A stretch of DNA of 33,321 nt. Origin: a virus. Made by a program: the position numbers and the translations under genes. Location of the stretch: positions 1 to 33,321 of the IMG/VR virus record IMGVR_UViG_3300035670_000810. One strand, 5' to 3'. Shown in pieces: positions 30,019 to 33,321 of this stretch. The notes beneath the pieces are model-generated. The model was given only the letters and a program-made list of their open reading frames with translations. It was not told the origin of the DNA and made no database searches. The stretch's first letter is position 1; the number at the start of each line of letters is the position of its first letter.

Positions 30019-32046
30019 TTAAGAATGATTAACAACCGCCGACGCGATAAATTTTCCGTTCAAATAAACAATTGAAATCAAAGTTTCTTGATTGTTTGTT
30101 AAGTTAGCGAAAATAGGTTTTCCCGACGCACCACCCGACCAACGAACAACTTGAGCAAATGTAATTTCACGCGGTGTCGCGCCTTGAATAACATTCAATA
30201 AATAAGGTGTTCCCTCAATCATATTGGAAAAAGTGATTGTAACATTTCCGGTTGCCGTATCTAAATCAATTTCTTGCGTATTTGCGTTATTGAAATCAAT
30301 AGTTCGCGCCGTTGATGTTGATATTGCATTCGTGTACGTTTTAAAACCGATTTGACCGTCGTCAACTCGTAAATTTCCATTTTTTACACGTGTGTGACCG
30401 TCGCCGTCAACTCCGATCCTTTTCTTTAAAACGCCCGCCGTTTCATTTGAAATTGTTTCGATAGACCATTCAATTCCATGATTTGTTGATGAATGATTTT
30501 GAGTTGCTTTAATTGTTTCTAAAAAACATTGAACGAAAAAAGATCCGTTATATGAATACATTTCACGACTAAACAACAAAAAATTAATCAATATATTTGT
30601 TAATGCTGAATTAGTTCCGCCACTTCTCCAGTACGCTTGTGTATTTGTGTGCGTTGCGTTATTTGAATAAACTAATTGTTGAAATATAGTGTCGTTGTTA
30701 TTTTCAGATAACGAAAAAAGACCGGGCGCAAAACCCACGTAACCGTCGGCGTCATTTATAATTAATTCGTTTGTTGTCGAATTGTAAAATAAATTTGAAT
30801 CTGAAACAATATTTCCGTTTGCGTCAAAAATTGCAATTTCCCCCGCTGAAACTGATAACGCTGTTTCTGTAAATTTCACTAATGCAACATTTCCGTTTGC
30901 GTCAATGATTTTGAATGATTTTCCGGTGTTGTCCGATCCGGTGTCTACTTTCATAACTCTTGACGCTCCAGTTCCGGGATTTCTTACGATAATTTCTAAA
31001 CCTATATTGTCATTCGAATTGCTTTCAGTTGCTTGGGCGGTTGCTCCGACATTCACGCCCGAACTTCCCCCCTCATTTCCGGCAATAAATGTTCCGCCGT
31101 AATTTTTACCGGTGTTTAAGTTGGGGAAATTTGCACCAGTTCGTCCACGCGCTCCTACATTTTTTTGTCCGAATTTTGCATAACCATTCGTTCCGGTGTT
31201 TACATTGGCCGGATTTAAACCGTCTGAAATTCCGTCAACTCCGGAACAATCTTCGTTTGTTGCAATTGCATTTCCTTTTATTGCGGTGTTTTGAGTTGAT
31301 GATCCTTTTACGTTAAAACGAGTATCAACTTCGTGACCGTCATTTATTGCGACGTTTGATCCATTGTCATTTATTTGGGACGGTGTCAATTCGCTTGAAT
31401 TCAAAGCCTTTGGAATGTTATTCGCGTTAATTGTTCCGGAAATTCCCAACGCTTTTAATCCAATCCAAACTGGAACTGTTGGCGTTCCGGTATTTACAAC
31501 AACATCATTTACGGTAACATCATAAACGATTAATCCATTCGCTGGAAATAAAATAGCATTCCTTTGCGCTGATGTCATTCGAGGAATTAAAATCCCCGCT
31601 CCGGTTGATTCAATTTGAAACGCTGCGGAATCGTCCGCGAATCCAGTTCCAACAATAACTTTTCCGTTAATTATTTCTAACGCGATATTACCCTCAAGTG
31701 AACCCGACGCGCCTAATCTTAACGCCGTGTTTATATGTTCAGAATATTTATTTGATAAAATTTCTAAAACGGTCGTCGCGCCGTCTGTTTTGGTATTTTC
31801 TAACTTTAATAAAGTCGAAATTGCTTTTTTGATGTAAAACAAAACGCTTGCGTCAATTGGCGCGTCCCCGACCGCGATATTTGATCCGTTGTCGGTTATT
31901 TGTGAATCCGCATAATTTCCGGCGCCATTGTAACGCGGAACTTTATTTGTTGATCCCGAATGGGCGTGTTTTTTTGCTATTGCGTCCGCGACATTTGGAT
32001 TTGTTTCAATTGCCGTCGATAGGTCTTTAATTTGTTTTGATTTCAT
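30019..32046 (-). CDS. Large tail fibre protein
   Basis: A 675-residue protein, the largest in the fibre cluster. An N-terminal helix (KSKQIKDLSTAIETNPNVAD) leads to a repeated module: residues 36-71 (VPRYNGAGNYADSQITDNGS ...) and 211-247 (IPKALNSSELTPSQINDNGS ...) share the DNGSN(I/V)A core. A GILIPRMTSAQRNAILFPAN segment (151-170) and an FDANGNIVSDSNLFYNSTTN segment are typical of Bacteroidota phage fibres. The C-terminal part is strand-rich and probably trimeric. Its start overlaps the stop of the 32046-32648 gene by one base. Confidence 0.72.
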   Translation of the reverse strand: MKSKQIKDLSTAIETNPNVADAIAKKHAHSGSTNKVPRYNGAGNYADSQITDNGSNIAVGDAPIDASVLFYIKKAISTLLKLENTKTDGATTVLEILSNKYSEHINTALRLGASGSLEGNIALEIINGKVIVGTGFADDSAAFQIESTGAGILIPRMTSAQRNAILFPANGLIVYDVTVNDVVVNTGTPTVPVWIGLKALGISGTINANNIPKALNSSELTPSQINDNGSNVAINDGHEVDTRFNVKGSSTQNTAIKGNAIATNEDCSGVDGISDGLNPANVNTGTNGYAKFGQKNVGARGRTGANFPNLNTGKNYGGTFIAGNEGGSSGVNVGATAQATESNSNDNIGLEIIVRNPGTGASRVMKVDTGSDNTGKSFKIIDANGNVALVKFTETALSVSAGEIAIFDANGNIVSDSNLFYNSTTNELIINDADGYVGFAPGLFSLSENNNDTIFQQLVYSNNATHTNTQAYWRSGGTNSALTNILINFLLFSREMYSYNGSFFVQCFLETIKATQNHSSTNHGIEWSIETISNETAGVLKKRIGVDGDGHTRVKNGNLRVDDGQIGFKTYTNAISTSTARTIDFNNANTQEIDLDTATGNVTITFSNMIEGTPYLLNVIQGATPREITFAQVVRWSGGASGKPIFANLTNNQETLISIVYLNGKFIASAVVNHS

Positions 32047-32648
32047 TAGATTAATGAATTATAGTGTATAGATACTTTGTCTGTTGTTTCTAAATTCCAA
32101 CCAGTAACAACCGCATTAAAAAATAGTTTATCGCCGGTTGTTGTTGCCGAAAATGGACGCGCCGTCGATCCGTTGTCCCCGGACAAATAGAAATTTTTTG
32201 ATTTTGTTCCGTCGCCGGTTTCCAAAAGTTCCCCATTTACAAAAATATCAATTCGACAATTTGCCGGCGGATCGGACGGCAACGTCAATCCGGTGTCGCC
32301 GTTGTTTACTGAAACGGCGTTTGGTGTTCCAAAATTTACTCCAGTTGGGATCGAATTTTGTGAACTTCCTTGTTTGCTCCAATGCAAAGGATTAAATGTC
32401 CCGGTCGTTATTATGTTGCATAAATACAAATCCCCCGAAAATAAACAAGTCGTGCCAACTAAATAAGTTTTTGTACTATCATAGCTTTTTAATCCTATGA
32501 TGTTATTATCTGAAATACTATTCGCATAACTATCAACAATATCAATCAATTGAGCGCGTAATTTTGCGCCGTCAATTTCATTATTTCCATTCGTTGTAAT
32601 AATGGAATTGATTTGATTAATTAACGTAACTCTATCTTTTGCGCTCAT
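32046..32648 (-). CDS. Fibre-associated or baseplate protein with aromatic module
   Basis: A 200-residue protein. Helical N-terminus (RVTLINQINSIITTNGNNEI), then residues 54-90 KSYDSTKTYLVGTTCLFSGD ... HWSKQG with a W/Y spacing like small carbohydrate-binding modules, and a beta-rich C-terminal half (CRIDIFVNGELLETGDG). A similar module lies in the gp36-like protein at 12602-13294. Probably a tail-surface protein; the module match is of pattern only. Confidence 0.52.
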   Translation of the reverse strand: MSAKDRVTLINQINSIITTNGNNEIDGAKLRAQLIDIVDSYANSISDNNIIGLKSYDSTKTYLVGTTCLFSGDLYLCNIITTGTFNPLHWSKQGSSQNSIPTGVNFGTPNAVSVNNGDTGLTLPSDPPANCRIDIFVNGELLETGDGTKSKNFYLSGDNGSTARPFSATTTGDKLFFNAVVTGWNLETTDKVSIHYNSLI

Positions 32649-32650
32649 TT

Positions 32651-32941
32651 CTAAATATTAAAATCGTTGTTAAAATCGTTGTTAAAATCTCCGCCCGAAA
32701 TCGTTTGTTCCAATTGTTCCGCGTTGATAATCGTAAAATTACGGTTTTTAAAATATTGAACTGATTTCGGATCTCCGGGCGTTTCGTTGTTTATAGTTAA
32801 TTGAATGCCTGAATTCAATGTTTCATTCAAGGAAATATTGTTAGCCGTTAAAACATTGAACAAACCCGATTCAATGTCGCCGAAATACTGGATCGAAACG
32901 TCAATTGCCGTTTGCCCCTCTGAAATGATGTGTTTTTCCAT
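32651..32941 (-). CDS. LysM-domain tail/baseplate protein
   Basis: A 96-residue protein. Residues about 7-50 look like a LysM domain: EGQTAIDVSIQYFGDIESGL then LFNVLTANNISLNETLNSGI. LysM modules bind peptidoglycan and are common in myovirus baseplate hub proteins. The C-terminus ends with tandem DFNN units encoded by a 12-base tandem repeat. It is 3 bases after the gp25-like gene and before the fibre genes. Confidence 0.68.
   Translation of the reverse strand: MEKHIISEGQTAIDVSIQYFGDIESGLFNVLTANNISLNETLNSGIQLTINNETPGDPKSVQYFKNRNFTIINAEQLEQTISGGDFNNDFNNDFNI
32658..32689. repeat. 12-base tandem repeat
   Basis: TTAAAATCGTTG is repeated two full times with a partial third (32658-32669, 32670-32681, then TTAAAATC to 32689). 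On the minus strand it codes for repeated Asp-Phe-Asn-Asn at the end of the LysM protein. Copy number could vary by slippage. Confidence 0.9.
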
Positions 32942-32943
32942 AA

Positions 32944-33252
32944 TTAAACATTTTTTCGTTCCGCGTCGATGTCAATATCGAAACCTTTTGTATTATCAAT
33001 TGTAATTTGTCGGACGTTATATCCGTCGCTTTCTAAATTAAGTCTAATTTGTTGTTGAACTTCGATTTGATTAGGCGTTCCATTTAATAAACGACCGATC
33101 CCAACGCCCAACAATGGAAATTGACGAAATTGTCCTTTGTCGGTTGTGATAATATGATCAACGTGTTGCGCGTCGCTTTCATTCACTTTTAAATCGCCGT
33201 TCAAAAATTCAATATCGCCGTTTTCGTCTGTTATGATGTCTTTGTAACTCAT
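32944..33252 (-). CDS. gp25-like baseplate wedge protein (GPW/gp25)
   Basis: A 102-residue protein of the T4 gp25 / phage gpW-like family. The family segment is ITTDKGQFRQFPLLGVGIGR (34-53) with VQQQIRLNLESDGYN after it. gp25 builds the baseplate wedge that joins sheath and hub. It starts 2 bases after the end of the spike gene, which spans the circle junction, and is followed by the LysM protein. The N-terminal 21 codons also appear at 1-63. Confidence 0.82.
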   Translation of the reverse strand: MSYKDIITDENGDIEFLNGDLKVNESDAQHVDHIITTDKGQFRQFPLLGVGIGRLLNGTPNQIEVQQQIRLNLESDGYNVRQITIDNTKGFDIDIDAERKNV

Positions 33253-33321
33253 AATTAATGTTTTATTTTATCGTTTTCAATGTCGGTTGTTTGCGTTGGT
33301 GTAATCGTTTGAGTTTACCAC
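33190..33321. repeat. Terminal overlap, right copy
   Basis: Second copy of window bases 1-132; identical except T at 33316 in place of G at 127. It closes the genome into a circle. Confidence 0.95.
33255..33321 (-). CDS. Spike protein (gp45-like), C-terminal fragment (second copy)
   Basis: The 3' end of the spike gene listed complete at 66-629, duplicated by the terminal overlap. In this copy T at 33316 makes codon 168 a TAA stop, removing the last 20 residues. The left copy keeps a serine there. Because the rest matches exactly, a sequencing or assembly error at the contig end, or a real minor variant, are the two explanations. Confidence 0.8.

Noticed and set aside
1-33321. tRNA, rRNA, CRISPR arrays and insertion sequences
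   Set aside because: By eye I saw no cloverleaf with conserved arm, no regularly spaced repeat-spacer array and no transposase; a tRNA scan would confirm this.

Overview
This window is one complete, circularly closed phage genome. Its last 132 bases (33190-33321) repeat its first 132 with a single mismatch, so the unit is about 33,189 bp and the linear ends fall by chance inside the baseplate genes. The DNA is AT-rich. Genes start after A-rich leaders with no clear Shine-Dalgarno sequence, promoters fit the Bacteroidota -33 TTG / -7 TAnnTTTG pattern, and the primase is of the BT4734 type. A Bacteroidota host (Flavobacteria-like) is the best inference; no genus can be named.

There are three transcription blocks. 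(1) A late block of about 23 kb runs on the minus strand from about 15435 down through the numbering origin and on to 25532. Its order is: a 49-aa protein, small terminase, a tiny membrane protein, large terminase, gp36-like connector, gp29-like portal, MuF-like head protein with a metallopeptidase-like tail, gpG-like and completion proteins, ClpP-like protease/scaffold, major capsid, contractile sheath, tube, tail chaperone with a programmed -1 frameshift, tape measure, baseplate hub and spike, gp25-like wedge, LysM protein, fibres, gp47/gp48-like baseplate proteins, another fibre, then a membrane coiled-coil protein, an M15 endolysin and a holin candidate. The virion should therefore be a myovirus with a Mu-like head and baseplate. 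One small rightward HTH gene (8501-8695) sits antisense inside this block. (2) A minus-strand early/replication block runs from 22822 to 15592: a coiled-coil protein, an RlpA-like secreted protein, several tiny genes including mosaic paralogues, an SF2 helicase, a primase-helicase and a VRR-NUC nuclease. An iteron-like, AT-rich candidate origin lies between the last two. (3) A plus-strand block (22970-25441) holds small unknown genes, a candidate single-strand DNA-binding protein and a 144-aa unknown, and ends at a strong hairpin terminator. Blocks 2 and 3 leave a shared intergenic region with two well-formed divergent promoters.

No Mu transposase, integrase, CI-like repressor, tRNA, rRNA or CRISPR was recognised. 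The virion genes are Mu-like, but replication looks origin-based with a phage-encoded primase-helicase. The most notable features are the textbook frameshift site (A_AAA_AAG, 7-nt spacer, 7-bp GC-rich hairpin) in the tail chaperone, the iteron origin, the head protein fused to an HExxH domain, the antisense HTH gene, the RlpA-like protein lacking the usual histidine, and at least six small genes hidden in apparent gaps.
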